From Endomychus coccineus (Eukaryota > Arthropoda > Insecta > Coleoptera > Endomychidae), in assembly GCA_958510875.1 (NCBI GenBank), contig OY294068.1:67558633-67622632 (forward strand): a DNA stretch of 64,000 nt, written 5' to 3'. The translations under genes and the position numbers were made by a program. Below the pieces are notes generated by a model. The model was not told the origin of the DNA. It did no database searches and saw only the letters and a program-made list of their open reading frames with translations. Positions 54,480-64,000 of this stretch are shown in pieces. Every line of letters starts with the position of its first letter. Positions within the stretch are counted from its first letter, which is position 1.

Positions 54480-55465
54480 AGATCACTCCATGCGGTGGTT
54501 GACGGAGTTTCCTCCGATACAATGCTTACCAATGCTGGTGTTCCACTCGGATCTCTTTTGGCACCAACTTTGTTTCTGCTCCATATCAACGATCTGCTGG
54601 AAGTGACCACATGTCCCGTCCACTGCTTTGCAGATGATGGTAAACTTCATATCGCTTTCTCATCTAGAGCCCCTATACCACCCAATGAAGCCAGAGGAGC
54701 GAGACAGGGACAGGTTGACGCAATCAATGGAGATCTGGCAAAGCTTTTGTAATGGGGATCTGATAATCTAGTAGTTTAATGCAACCAAAACTCAAGCTTG
54801 CGTCTTCTCAAGGAAGGCGGATCCCACAATCCCTAATATGATGATGTCAGGTACAACTATTCTTATGAAGTCTTCCATAACAATGCTCGAGATCACACCA
54901 ACAGTACGCTCTCATGGGACGATCATGTGAGGTCCATTACGAAAACCGCTTCACAAAAACTTGGTTTTCTATTCCGTGCCAAGAGCTACTTTACATCCCA
55001 GCAGCTCCTCATAATCTACGAAGCACAGATTCGACCTGTACATGCTTGGAGTTTGGCTCCCAAACATATGCTGGATTCTATCCAGAAGAGAGCTATTCGT
55101 TTGATTGATGATGTCGTACTTGCGAGTTCATTAACCTCTAGAACATCATAGAAAGGTGGGAGATCTCTCCCTTTTCTATAGATATTTCTATGGACGGTGT
55201 CCATCATAAATCTGGTCTGTTCTTCCACCACGAGATTCCAAATAGACGGACTAGACGAGCTCAAATAGTCACCACTTCACTGTCAAACTCGAGACCTGCC
55301 GAATTTCTTTCTACCAGACTTAATTTTTTTATCAGCGAAGTTGTGTAACTCTTTACCTAGCAAGATCTTTCCTTATGCCTATAACCTCCAAACCTTCAAG
55401 AAAAATAACTCCTCTCCCTACATTCCACTGCTGGTTCACCTCACACGATGTTCTTCGAACATTAT
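54480..55465 (+). pseudogene. LINE reverse transcriptase C-terminal half, plus
   Basis: GVSSDTMLTNAGVPLGSLLA, then LFLLHINDLLEV and FADDGKLHIAFSS (palm, with the catalytic FADD) run in one frame from 54495. After a stop near 54752, other frames continue with NATKTQACVFSRKADPTIPN, SITKTASQKLGFLFRAK (54927 on), SYFTSQQLLIIYEAQIRPV, KRAIRLIDD and, at the end, VCNSLPSKIFPYAYNLQTFK. This order is the thumb and C-terminal region of CR1/jockey-type LINEs. The GVPLGS and FADD blocks are well kept, so the copy is younger than those in par-6. It abuts the fold-back element. Confidence 0.75.
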
Positions 55466-55539
55466 ACCGGGATATCAAAAAGTATCAAGGGTGGTTGTGG
55501 AATCTAAAACGTATGTCTTAGTTTACGTTTGAAATAATT

Positions 55540-58500
55540 ATGTCACTGTCACACTGACATCATCAATAACCTACAAATTTCATACCTATTTATTTCAGTT
55601 GTAAAACAATAATGAATACAAATTAATATAGTAATAAAAATTGTCGAAATGTTAACTTTGAACCTTTTAAAAGGTCGGGATAGCCACAAACCGGGTCGAA
55701 AATGGTTATAAAATAGTTAGTTTTCGATAAATGGAATGACGTTCACGTGAGAAGCCCGTAGCTCGCGAGTTGGAAAAGTGCAAAAGTTAGGAACATAGAA
55801 CTTCTTTACGAGGGCTTTTTGCCGCGTTTTCGCTCCATGTAGTTAGATTTAGTCGCGATACGCACCCGACGGCCCTTTTTTTTTCCAAAAATTCCGTTTA
55901 AATAGGAAAATTTAATTAAAATAGAAGCAGGTACTCTCAGGTCTCAACTGACGCGTAGCGAGCTTCTCGAGGGAAACGTCAAAATGATTTCGTTCGTAGC
56001 TAATTACATAGGACGTCTGGCGTTCATGCAATTAGGTTTTTAGATAATTCGAACCTTCTAATTTCGATAGGTCAAGTGAAAATCCTGGAGTCTGAAGCGC
56101 TAGAGACTTCTGAGTGTTATAACATTCTTATAAAATTGCGAAATTTCGCACTTTTAGAAACTTCAAATTAATTAATTTCTTTGAATAAATAGTAACACAG
56201 AGACTACAAAATGCTACAAGTAAATAAAAAGGAAGAATATAGTTATGACGTATATTCTATGCAACTATGGTATGGCGGTGACAAATTTTGACTTTTAATG
56301 AACGAGTTATTTTTTGTTTTAGGATTACGCATTGAAATTTGTTCAAGGTTCCCCGACCAGCCTCCCTTGCTGAAGTGTCGGCATACACATTGCTGCAGTT
56401 TCAGACTTACCTAACCCTTTTCAGTCTGTTCTATTTCTTATGTATTTAGTAGTTTGTTTTTAATATTGGCTTGAGGTAATTTTAATAACATTTCCTTGAA
56501 AACATTTATTTCAAACAGAACAATATTACAAATTTTATATACCTGATTTCATGTATCTATAATATCATTAGATGTGTATGGAAAATCTGGAATGAAACAA
56601 TTTGAAAAAAATAAATAATTTAAACCGCAAAAGCAAAAAAAATTTTTTGAAGTCCCTCGTATTGATATGATTGAACAAAAGAGTGCTTTACATTATCACC
56701 ATCTATACATATACACCATAATTATGTTCAGAGTAAAGTTATTTACAAACATCAACAAATAAACCTTATGGACTAGACATTTTATTCCTAGTAATGTTAT
56801 AAAAATGAACGATTTCTAAAGAATTTGTACAGCCGCATAACTATTATATAAAAATGAGAATTTTTTGCAATCACAATATTACAGTCAAATCTCTTGAAAA
56901 TTGACCATATAATATCTTCAATTAGTATCAAATTAGGAGGTGAAACGCTATTCCATGAATATTCAAATGAGAAGGATTTAGAAAGGATGTTATAAATTAC
57001 CAAATCTCGATTTGCTATTTATCCTCATAACTAAAACGAGAAAGGCACTTGCAAAATGGTAACTGCTTTATCGTCAAATCGCTTTTGGGCTCTCGTTTTT
57101 GTTCAATTGAATGAAATACTTGGTACATATTCACATTAAAGTAAAGATTAGTGACTTGATAGATGAAGTGGTTAATCCCTGGGAATGGCTTCGGAAAAAC
57201 TGAAGTCCCAAATATATTATTGCACAGCAACGCATTTACAAATTGCGTGGAAAACCTCATCGACATTTATGGAAAATTTGTTAGGAGGTTGGAATATTTT
57301 CAAATTGATACATATTCTCTTGAGAAATTAGTGCACTAATCTGAATATATGTATTGATAGACAAATTCGCCCATCTATGCATTACAAATAAAAATAACTT
57401 CTGTATCTTACATTATATTAAAACATTCAAAATGCGGGAATGCATGTCTGCTCTTGTTGGTAAGGCAACTTTACGAATAACCATAATAAGCAAAAGTGAT
57501 GGACATTTGTAGGAGTTTGCGAACGAGCTTGAGTCATGAAATGATGCTACTGATTTGCTTATATTGTCAAAAGTATCGGCACATCACATCAATAAAATGT
57601 TTTGTTGGTTGTGTACTATGTTACCTTTCATGACTAGTATTATCTGCTATACATCTGCAAGAAAAAATGCTTGAGAAATAGAAAAATTATGAACAAAAGT
57701 ATTCTCAGATCAATATTTCACTTAGTAGTTATATGATTTATATTCATGAAATGTGTACATTTCGGCTCCTAAAACATAAGGAAATCAGTAAATTACTAAG
57801 ATAATATTACTACATGTTAAGGAAAACAAAATAAAAGTTCTATTATAGTCAGAAATTCCTCAAGATAAAATAAATTGATTAGTTCAGGTGTTGGTGATTG
57901 GAAATGAACAAAAAAAAATTTCAAATTGTAAAATAGTGGTAGAATTTTCAGTCTAAATCGAAATTGATTTTCTTCACCACTCATTTTTTTGTTTAATATA
58001 AGGATACTGAATTTATTGCATTATTAGTTTTCAAATTACATTCAAAAGTACTGAATGAGATTCTATTCATGAAATTTTATCAACATAATATTACTCTAAA
58101 TCCCTTATTAAGACGTTTGTTTGAGGAATCTCTGACATAACTGCAGAATTATGTGAACTCTGTACACAATGAGCAAATTAATTGAGATTCTATGGTTTCT
58201 GCTTGACGGTCTCATAATAAATATAATCTAATAAAACATAAATGCAATTCCTTAGCATAATTTGTTCTTCTCTAATTAATAATTTATTAGGTTTCATGCC
58301 TGTATACTATTCAAAATCTTCTGTTATTCATTCATAGACCTATGAACTGGGTTCATTAACGAGAATCTAAGATTTTACATCAACTTTCCGAAGATGAAGA
58401 TTTCACTACAATTTCAATTTTTCAAAATTTTAGTTGGACTAAATTCATTATCGGCTTTGCTGTAGTAGTGAGATCATTGAAATTAATAATTTGAAAAAAA

Positions 58501-59180
58501 TCAATTCATAATAATAAGTAATTATAATCTTACAAAATATCCAACTTCAAAGCTCCAAAAGGAATAATAAATGATTTTGATCAATTTGTAAAAAAAACAA
58601 TAAAAAATGAACATTGTATAAATAAAGTAAAAACGAAAAACTTAATATACAATTGGGTTTTCCGAGGGACAACACTTGAGAACTCATGCGTTGTCGGCAA
58701 GTAGTCATTCAGATTCCTTTTTTATGCTGAAACAATTGATGCGGAATTGCCTGCACATTTGACGGATCTGTAATCAAAATTTGAATTAAATATTTTAAGA
58801 TTAGGATTATCATAGTTATAGTATACCCTTTATGTCTCGAAATTATATTTTGATATATTAACTAACTATATATTACTGAAAATTACAGTCTACTTAATTC
58901 TCCATTAGAATATAAAACATAGTCTGTTCAAATTGTGCGCGGCACGTTGTATTTTAGAAGGTTGTAGCTTAGAGAAGAAATGCTGTTTTCGATTCTACTC
59001 TGAGAATGCTCTCAAAGGTCTTTGACTGCACTCTCGATTTCCTAACTTTTAAATCCGGTGCAATTCTCAACCTAACATGTAGACCAAGACATTCTAAAAT
59101 GGCTTTAAAACTAATAAGAGTAAAAAAAAAATTATTCAGTCAGTTTTGTTTAGAAATATTAGTTATAACGAAATAATTAC
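55540..59180. other. Large gene-free AT-rich stretch
   Basis: About 3.6 kb. I found no convincing exon or element. A 63-nt exon-like stretch at 58767-58705 is discussed among the rejected items. Confidence 0.45.
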
Positions 59181-59181
59181 T

Positions 59182-59306
59182 TGTTTTTCGTCATATTTAT
59201 TTACCACATTACAAAAATGGTTTATTTTTGGACTTTTTCTTTTTTCAACATTTAATGCTGAGTCTATATAATCTTCATCTGAACTTTCAGATGATAAAAA
59301 CTCCAT
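59182..59306 (-). pseudogene. Possible Harbinger-like transposase N-terminus
   Basis: ATG at 59306 reads MEFLSSESSDEDYIDSALN, then KRKSPKINHFCNVV, ending near a donor-like AAG|GTAATT-type site or running to a stop. A Ser/Asp-rich start followed by a basic block is common at the N-terminus of Harbinger transposases. Surrounding sequence (58950-59080 and 59400-59650) has loosely inverted GAGAG/CTCTC-rich blocks. Tentative. Confidence 0.25.
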
Positions 59307-59309
59307 AAC

Positions 59310-59850
59310 ACCAACGAATTTATTATTTTAAGTCTTTTTTTACATAATTATCCTCTATTTACATTATAATAACTGTCGGTAATGAGGTATTATTAAAAAA
59401 TCTACTAAAAGATTGCTCTGATCTGACCCTGCCCGCTAGAGCCATCGAGAGGAGAGCATCCTCAGCTCAGAGTGATCTGAAAGTGTTGTAGTGCGAATCG
59501 AACATGCGACCATAGAGATCTTATATATGATCTCTATGCATGCGACTCCGTTAAAAATCGCCTCATTTCATTTTCCTTAATCGAACACAGAACTTGCTCT
59601 GAGCGTACTCGAGAGCAGCCAATCGAAAACACTAAGAGATCTCTTGTACCTGAAGACATATTCGGTCTCTCAACCTATGTATTAATACAGATAGCAAAAG
59701 AAGAAGGCAACGTCATATAGACAACCGAGTTCAGATCAGTGAAGATTACATTATCATGGCGTCATGAGCATGAGCACAACCGCACAATGTTTAAGCGTCA
59801 TATCTAAAGACAACGGCGGAAGATTAATAATTATTTCGCCAACACAATAT
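59310..59850. other. No gene; loose inverted CTCAGAG/CTCTGAG blocks
   Basis: GCTCAGAGTGATCTGAAAG near 59460 and TTGCTCTGAGCGTACTCGAG near 59592 form a weak inverted pair that could be termini of a decayed element. Ends not defined. Confidence 0.3.
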
Positions 59851-59858
59851 GAAGGGAC

Positions 59859-60124
59859 CACGGTCGTATATACAGGTCTGGAAACTCAAGGCTGTTTCCT
59901 ATGTGAGAAGTGAGTCCGCTAAGCGTGATCTGTTGCATGAGTGGAGGAATGTTCTCTGGCACGTATACAACCGTGTTTGAACGATATGGCGCCTAATCCT
60001 GACATCCTGACAACATATTTTGATCCATGCGCCAGCTGGTGGCTGAGCGAGGGACTACGAGTTTGGCGACATGTAAGAGACTCTTCTCAAACATAGAGTT
60101 CCCAGACCTGTATATACGACCGTC
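59859..60124. mobile_element. P-superfamily MITE (relative of 2798-3329)
   Basis: Ends CACGGTCGTATATACAGGTC and, inverted, ...CCTGTATATACGACCGTC carry an exact 8-bp duplication GAAGGGAC (59851-59858; 60125-60132). Sub-terminal TGTTTCCTATGTGAGAAGTG and GAGTCCGCTAAGCG are shared with the 2798 element, so this is a deletion product of the same family, without the THAP exon. 266 bp. Confidence 0.85.
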
Positions 60125-60429
60125 GAAGGGACCAATACCATATCACAAGCAATCATTTTGCGTCCTACCCATCCGCAAAAAAAATTCATTGAAATCTATA
60201 AAATAAAAAGACTTCAAATTCTGCTTATATTTTTACGTTACGTGTTACAATCAATATGAACATATTTTCGTAAATTAAAAACGTTGCGATATTTTTATAA
60301 TTCAAACTATTTTCAAAACTGGGAAAGTGCTATCAATTGTCACAGACTTGAATGCTCCTTGCATCGACATATACATATGGACTGCGCGTGGCAATGATAA
60401 GCGCGGCTAGTGCAGGCGAGAGAGAGGGA

Positions 60430-61115
60430 AAACGAAGAGGCCGGCTCTATCGCATTTCTATTGGCCGCTGCGTACTGTAGTCGAAGTCTGGATTCTATAC
60501 AAGAACTTCACCTGTTCGTTACGCTGTCGTACGTAAGACTTTATCTTGGCAATTAGTATCGAAGTTATACGGATTTTCGAGTGTGACTGCGAAGCAAAAA
60601 ATAACCTCATTTTTTGCACATTCGAAATTAGGTCCAGGGAATTAGCACGACGAACAATACTAGATTACTCCAGCAACCAGCATACAAATTTCTTGATGGA
60701 AATGAACCTTATCGCAGAAAACAATCCATTCTTGACGAACTCAACCCGTCTTCTACGAAAACGGCACGTTAAATTACTTATGCAACCGAAATTCGCTCTT
60801 CACCCTGTCGAGCGTCAGGTGTTGAATTGATGTTTAAAACTAACAAAAGTAACTTTTAATTGGGCGATCCACTTACTCCATTTACCTAATTAACCATTAC
60901 TGTGAAGTAATCATATAACCGACCAGTATGTCGAATATCGCTAAACACATAGTGTAGGAATGTATTCCTTGTTTGTTCTATTTTTTAATGAAACACTTTT
61001 CAATAAATACGATGTATTGACATACGTAAAAAACCTGGTGCTTATTAAATTAGTACTGTCAAACTCTCAAGGCTAACTATCAAAATATTAAAATATGATC
61101 ATACATATCGGCCAC
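60430..61115 (-). repeat. Presumed 3' LTR region of the BEL/Pao element
   Basis: Just 3' of the pol stop on the minus strand is a purine-rich AAGGTGGC (about 61118-61111), a plausible polypurine tract, followed by TGTATGATCAT as a possible LTR start. The distal limit cannot be set because the 5' LTR is outside the window. A forward-strand frame at 60546-60830 shows no family features. Confidence 0.3.
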
Positions 61116-61233
61116 CTTGAAAGAAACAGCTTTCAATTACAATACTACGTGCTAAATACAAACAGCAAGCTATGTAATTTCGTTAGAGAAAAATAAAAAT
61201 AATGTTCAAATAAATGTTCGTTATCATAATCAG

Positions 61234-62370
61234 TCATCGATGGGAAGCAATCGCACGTTTGACGATGCCACTGCGCGTTTTCACTGATACTACGCGAACT
61301 TCTCCATCAACACCTGGGTGAACTGATGTTATGCGTCCCATCTGCCAATTGAGTGTAGCTGTGTTTTTGTCTTTGAGAACTACTATCTTTCCTGGGGTAA
61401 CGATTTCTACGGAATGCTGCCTCCACTTGCTACGCTGTTGAAGCTGGTGCAAATATTCTGCGGACCATCTAGCCCAAAAATGTTGTACAATTTGCTGCAA
61501 TCGCTTGTATTGCGTTAGCCTATTTTCTGGTACATCTCTTACATCGGCCTGTGGTAAACTGGTTAAAGCGTCTCCAATGAGGAAATGGCCAGGAGTGAGT
61601 ACTTGAAGGTCGTTTGGATCGGCCGTGAGGGGGGTTAAAGGACGGGAATTAAGCACAGCTTCTACTTGCGTAATAACAGTATATAAGTTCTCAAATGTTA
61701 GATGCGCTTCACCTACAACTCGTGTTAGGTGATACTTTGCCGATTTGACGCAGGCCTCCCAAAGGCCGCCAAAATGAGCTGAACGCGCTGGTATAAAATG
61801 CCATTTTATTGAAACTTCCGTGAGAAAATGTACTACTGTGTTATCATTCATAATTCTGGCAATTATTTCGGAAATAGCCTTGGAGGCACCCACAAAATTT
61901 GTACCGTTATCACAATGCAAGTCCTTGCATAAACCTCGGCGAGAAATGAACCTCTTTAATGCGTTTAGAAAAGAATCACTTGTTAAATCACTGACCAATT
62001 CCAAATGACAAGCTTTGGTGACAAAACAGACAAAGATACACAAGTAAGCCTTTGTCAATTTTCGGTTTCTTAATTTACTTTCTTTTAATAAAAACGGTCC
62101 GGCGAAATCTACTCCTGTCGTTAAAAAAGGTCGTGCCGGAAAAACACGTGACTTGGGTAATTCGCCCATTAATGGCATGTTTTGTCGAGGTTTGCATCTG
62201 AAACAAGTAACACAGCGATGCAAAATCTCTCTAACCACCGTGCGACCACTGGGTATCCAGTAATTTTCTCTAATAGCCGCTGACGTGGCCTGAGCACCAG
62301 CATGCAGTAAACGCTTATGTTCGTAAAGAACTATTAGTTTGGTTAATGGATGATTTTTTGGAATTAACAC
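61234..62370 (-). CDS. pol: BEL/Pao pol, integrase part
   Basis: 378 codons in one frame. In order: an HHCC zinc-binding region (RLLHAGAQATSAAIRENYW, then CVTCFRCK); the integrase core with GVDFAGPF, HCDNGTNFVGASK and SAHFGGLWEACVK carrying the D, D and E positions; and the C-terminal DUF5641 domain (YKRLQQIVQHFWARWSAEYL) typical of BEL/Pao. It inserts retrotransposon cDNA into the genome. It overlaps the upstream frame by 56 nt and continues it after a ten-T run at 62377-62386, where one base has changed the frame. The frame's first codon is therefore arbitrary. Well preserved, so a recent insertion. Confidence 0.9.
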   Translation of the reverse strand: MLIPKNHPLTKLIVLYEHKRLLHAGAQATSAAIRENYWIPSGRTVVREILHRCVTCFRCKPRQNMPLMGELPKSRVFPARPFLTTGVDFAGPFLLKESKLRNRKLTKAYLCIFVCFVTKACHLELVSDLTSDSFLNALKRFISRRGLCKDLHCDNGTNFVGASKAISEIIARIMNDNTVVHFLTEVSIKWHFIPARSAHFGGLWEACVKSAKYHLTRVVGEAHLTFENLYTVITQVEAVLNSRPLTPLTADPNDLQVLTPGHFLIGDALTSLPQADVRDVPENRLTQYKRLQQIVQHFWARWSAEYLHQLQQRSKWRQHSVEIVTPGKIVVLKDKNTATLNWQMGRITSVHPGVDGEVRVVSVKTRSGIVKRAIASHR

Positions 62371-63982
62371 CGGGTGTTTTTTTTTTATAAGTTAATTGTG
62401 AATTTTGTAGTCGGCCGCCAACACGCAATAAACTGTTATCATCCAGAAACGGATTGAAAGGCAAAAGTCTGCTAGAATTTGATATGCATCTTGATCCCTT
62501 TAAACTTTCAATCTCCACCTGGAAGTTTTCTGTCTGACAAATTTTCAGCAGCCGGACTAAAGCATTTTCTAATTCCGCCACGGAGAGATTTCCAACAGTC
62601 TTATTGTCATGTCCCTTACAGTTTCTAGCAAATCTTAAAATGTAGGCCAAAACTCGTTTTAATTTGGTTAGCGTTGAATATCGCTCGAAAATATAATTAA
62701 TATTTGTTTTCACAGAAACTAAGCTTGTTACTGTTAACTTCCTTTCCGGTAAATCGACTAGATCTCGGACAACATATGGTTCTGGCCATTCTACTAATTC
62801 TCGCGTTAGGAAAGTAGGGCCTTGCCACCATAATGTTGACAATGCAAGTTGATTTGGCCGCATTCCCCTTGATATTATATCGGCCGGGTTTAATTCCGAT
62901 CTTATGTGCCGCCATTGATTAGCGTCCGATAATTGTTGAATTTCCGAGACTCGATTCGCGACGAAGGTTTTCAGTTTATTTGGTTCGGAGTTTAGCCATG
63001 ACAAAACTATTGTTGAATCGCTCCAATAATGAACCGAATTTATATTTATGTCTAGAGACGTGATAACCCTTTCAACCAATTTAGCTAAAAGTACCGAGCC
63101 GCATAATTCAAGACGTGGAAGTGATACACACTTTAAGGGCGCAACGCGGGACTTAGCACATAATAACCTCGAGACATGGTTTTGTGACGTATTAGTAGTT
63201 CTGACATATAAACATGCTCCGTATGCTGTCTCGGAGGCGTCACTGAAACCGTGCAATTGAATTTCTGAAAACGTTTTCAGCATTATTTGTCTTGGGATTA
63301 CGATTTGGTTAACTATATCCAATTCTTTCCGAAAATCGTCCCAAGAAGTGAATATGTCGATAGGCACAGATTCGTCCCAGCTTAACTTTAATTGCCATAA
63401 TCTTTGCATAATGGTTTTGGCGATGAGTGTCACAGGACCGATTAATCCTAGAGGATCGAAAATTTGAGCGGCCGAAGCTAAAATTATTCTTTTTGTAACG
63501 CGTTTATCACCATCTCTTATATTCACGTTATAATTCAGTGTATCTGAATTAGCACTCCATATCAGACCTAACGTTTTGTTTTTATCGTCGGTTATATAAT
63601 ATTGTGAAATTGAAGTGTGATCTTCGCGGTCACCCAATATGTCTTTATTATTAGACGCCCATTTGCGCAAAATAAACCCAGCACTGACTAGTACATCGCT
63701 TATTTCATGCTTAAGAGTTCGTGCATTTTCTACTGTATCGGACCCCGTAATAAGATCATCGACGTAAAAATCTTTTAAAATTACAACTGAAGCAGTTGGG
63801 TTAGATTCGCGATTCTCAATTGCTACTTGTTGAAGACACCTCGTAGCTAGAAATGAAGCACTTGCTGTACCGTACGTGATCGTGTTAAGTTGAAAATGTT
63901 GCAGCTCGCAATCTGGATTGAGTCGCCAAACTATACGCTGTAAATCACGTTGTTCTGTATTAATGTTAACTTGTCGATACAT
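62315..63982 (-). CDS. pol: BEL/Pao pol, reverse transcriptase and RNase H part (cut by window edge)
   Basis: 555 codons, open at the right edge, so protease, gag and the 5' LTR lie outside. The order is the RT palm (TYGTASASFLATRCLQQ), the catalytic box DFYVDDLITG at about residues 75-85, the connection region (AAQIFDPLGLIGPVTLIAK) typical of Pao, and RNase-H-like blocks (LHGFSDASETAYGACLYVR; VHYWSDSTIVLSWL) with the acidic residues in place. It ends LLRVGGRLQNS, which normally leads into the integrase. After the ten-base homopolymer the frame is lost and stops at 62315. Apart from that shift I see no stop. Confidence 0.9.
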   Translation of the reverse strand: MYRQVNINTEQRDLQRIVWRLNPDCELQHFQLNTITYGTASASFLATRCLQQVAIENRESNPTASVVILKDFYVDDLITGSDTVENARTLKHEISDVLVSAGFILRKWASNNKDILGDREDHTSISQYYITDDKNKTLGLIWSANSDTLNYNVNIRDGDKRVTKRIILASAAQIFDPLGLIGPVTLIAKTIMQRLWQLKLSWDESVPIDIFTSWDDFRKELDIVNQIVIPRQIMLKTFSEIQLHGFSDASETAYGACLYVRTTNTSQNHVSRLLCAKSRVAPLKCVSLPRLELCGSVLLAKLVERVITSLDININSVHYWSDSTIVLSWLNSEPNKLKTFVANRVSEIQQLSDANQWRHIRSELNPADIISRGMRPNQLALSTLWWQGPTFLTRELVEWPEPYVVRDLVDLPERKLTVTSLVSVKTNINYIFERYSTLTKLKRVLAYILRFARNCKGHDNKTVGNLSVAELENALVRLLKICQTENFQVEIESLKGSRCISNSSRLLPFNPFLDDNSLLRVGGRLQNSQLTYKKKTPGVNSKKSSINQTNSSLRT

Positions 63983-64000
63983 CTTCTCTACATCTGCAGT

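Noticed and set aside
56797..57266. Two minus-strand frames of 68 and 83 codons
   Set aside because: AT-driven composition, no splice context and no known domain.
58705..58767. Exon-like minus-strand stretch IRQMCRQFRINCFSIKKESE after a good acceptor (TTTGATTACAG)
   Set aside because: The Cys-x6-Cys-Phe spacing recalls allatostatin C, but residues do not match, other frames are equally open and no upstream exon was found.
60546..60830. 94-codon plus-strand frame
   Set aside because: Lies in the presumed LTR region of the BEL/Pao element, antisense to it, without recognisable motifs.

Overview
This is a eukaryotic, AT-rich, intron-bearing and transposon-dense chromosomal window. Exons with GT...AG introns, a clear par-6 gene, and remnants of Penelope-like, BEL/Pao, LINE, P, hAT, Harbinger, pogo and mariner elements point to an insect with a large, repeat-rich genome. 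A beetle would fit, but the sequence alone does not settle the order.

Host genes are few. On the minus strand, 6452-4018 carries three phase-0 exons of a RhoGAP-domain protein (ARHGAP11/19-like) whose 3' exons are not seen. On the minus strand, 49045-29176 is an apparently complete four-exon par-6 (cell polarity; PB1, semi-CRIB, PDZ; 311 aa) spread over 19.9 kb. Its first intron is 212 bp, while introns 2 and 3 are 9.7 and 9.0 kb and packed with transposons. On the plus strand, 51200-51505 is a compact two-exon CHCHD7-like twin-CX9C mitochondrial protein (84 aa), about 2.2 kb upstream of par-6 and divergent from it. An unrecognised terminal-exon-like coding stretch lies at 11609-11310 (minus).

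Region by region: 0-4 kb holds a Penelope-like (PLE) fragment, an IS630/Tc1-type transposase remnant and a P-superfamily element that still encodes a THAP domain. 4-9 kb holds the RhoGAP exons and hAT-type elements. 10-20 kb holds a small palindrome, the unknown exon, a broken transposase-like gene, a palindromic PLE and a pogo-like remnant. 22-31 kb holds PLE ends, a 2.3-kb palindromic PLE, the last par-6 exon and a TA-microsatellite/palindrome block. 31-48 kb is par-6 intronic sequence: a CACTA-ended element with an unusual Cys-rich ORF, promoter-like LTR sequence, a fold-back element, LINEs, another PLE and a Harbinger derivative. 50-60 kb holds CHCHD7, two P-type MITEs, a minisatellite, a fold-back mariner and a LINE. 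60.4-64 kb holds the 3' half of a BEL/Pao retrotransposon running off the right edge.

The most interesting thread is a recurring RNA motif in the PLE ends. Several unrelated PLE families here carry a CUGANGA box, a short hairpin and GAAA(C), the core of a hammerhead ribozyme. The copy at 26416-26459 (minus) can form a complete type-I fold with a 5-bp stem I, and the PLE copies sit in head-to-head palindromes. Hammerheads in PLEs are known in the literature; the arrangement and diversity here are what deserve checking.
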